Shown: positions 63,492 through 64,000 of the stretch, piece by piece | How the letters are laid out: the number at the start of each line of letters is the position of its first letter | Numbering within the stretch: the first letter of the stretch is position 1 | Assembly: GCF_004802635.2 (NCBI RefSeq) | Contig: NZ_CP046052.1 | Coordinates: 1,364,001-1,428,000, forward strand | Reading direction: 5' to 3' | Length of the DNA: 64,000 bases | Source of the DNA: Methylocystis heyeri | Lineage (GTDB): Bacteria > Pseudomonadota > Alphaproteobacteria > Rhizobiales > Beijerinckiaceae | The notes under the pieces: generated by a model | Database searches by the model: none | What the model was told of the DNA's origin: nothing | Seen by the model: the letters and a program-made list of their open reading frames with translations, nothing else | Program-made: the position numbers and the translations under genes

Positions 63492-64000
63492 ATGGCTTCT
63501 CACCCCTACAGCCGCCTGCCCGATTATGCGAACTGGCGCCGCGCCGTCTCGCGCGTCGCGCCCGGCGAACTCGACCCCATGGTCGAGGCTCCTTTTCGTT
63601 TCGACGCCGGCGCGCGAGTCGTCACCGCGGGAAGCTGTTTCGCACAGCACATCGGCCGGTTCCTGAAAGCGAAAGGCTGCTGCTACCTCGTCACGGAGCC
63701 CGCGCACGCCATCGTCGGCCCCAAAGCCCGGGATGTCCTCAACTACGGCCTCTACAGCGCGAGATACGGAAACATCTACACCAGCCGGCAATTGCTGCAG
63801 CTGTTCGAGCGGGCCTATGGCCGCTTCGTTCCCGGGGAAGACGTCTGGCGGGAAGACCAAACCGTTTTTCTCGACCCTTTCCGGCCCAATATCCAGCCGC
63901 TCGGTTTCAACTCGCTGCGCGAATATGAGATCGACCGGGCGAGGCATTTTCAGGCCGTCCGCGACGCCTTCGAGAATCTCGACGTCTTCGTCTTCACGCT
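63492..64000 (+). CDS. GSCFA family protein, 5' part
   Basis: Open from ATG 63492 to the window end, 169 residues without a stop. The family name motif is present as AGSCFAQHIGRFLKAKG, after the N-terminal PYSRLPDYANWRRAV, and LNYGLYSARYGNIYTSRQLL follows, typical of this group. GSCFA proteins belong to the SGNH superfamily and occur near polysaccharide loci. It directly follows an SGNH-like gene with four bases between, so the two likely act together. The C-terminal half lies beyond the window. Confidence 0.85.
   Translation, partial: MASHPYSRLPDYANWRRAVSRVAPGELDPMVEAPFRFDAGARVVTAGSCFAQHIGRFLKAKGCCYLVTEPAHAIVGPKARDVLNYGLYSARYGNIYTSRQLLQLFERAYGRFVPGEDVWREDQTVFLDPFRPNIQPLGFNSLREYEIDRARHFQAVRDAFENLDVFVFT

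Overview
The window is high-GC DNA from an alphaproteobacterial type II methanotroph, most likely Methylocystis or Methylosinus (Methylocystaceae). The main evidence is a pmoC-pmoA-pmoB operon for particulate methane monooxygenase (pMMO; minus strand, 40646-43852). Its PmoA has the length and sequence character of the pMMO1 type of this family. A two-piece, circularly permuted tmRNA gene, an alpha-type SspB and several small Rhizobiales-type conserved proteins agree with this. Genus was inferred by recollection of family sequences, not by a search.

Layout. 1-5850: a small secreted protein, a histone H1-like protein and gatCAB with a chorismate mutase gene inserted between gatA and gatB. 5960-8362: an accessory island with a TIR-domain protein flanked by intergenic repeats. 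8453-18234: housekeeping genes (metallo-beta-lactamase fold hydrolase, ruvX, dprA, plsY, xthA, sodB) plus a GH10 xylanase-like enzyme. 18480-22864: a 1150-residue hybrid histidine kinase whose N-terminus matches the plant ethylene-receptor copper site, overlapping a REC-GGDEF diguanylate cyclase gene. 22901-25575: a DUF1501/DUF1800 pair. 25854-30689: murA, rplY, pth, tmRNA, sspB and small proteins. 30797-35411: a methyltransferase, a UvrD-type helicase and an aspartate aminotransferase.

36193-44303 is the methane oxidation and copper region. It runs pmoC, pmoA, pmoB, a terminator hairpin, then pmoD, copC, a CopD-cytochrome c-thioredoxin-like fusion and a PCuAC (PmoF-type) protein with a His-rich tail, all on the minus strand. 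PmoB, CopC and the PCuAC protein are each predicted to mature with an N-terminal histidine. Upstream of pmoC lies a candidate regulatory region with nested inverted repeats.

44702-54695: a secreted phosphoesterase, a di-heme peroxidase, a GT87-like membrane protein, an OlsB-like acyltransferase, a second hybrid kinase, comM and ccmAB. 54836-56664: a second accessory patch with an AT-rich orphan gene, an ATPase and an antitoxin beside a truncated ParE-like toxin. 56661-64000: pabC/pabB, a YmdB-like phosphoesterase, a third hybrid kinase and an SGNH-like/GSCFA gene pair cut by the window end.

The most interesting items are the ethylene-receptor-like copper kinase, the TIR protein, the copper-handling fusion proteins beside pMMO, the palindromes upstream of pmoC, and the low-GC orphan/ATPase/broken toxin patch. 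Start codons were adjusted from ribosome binding sites where visible; TTG starts are proposed for four large genes.
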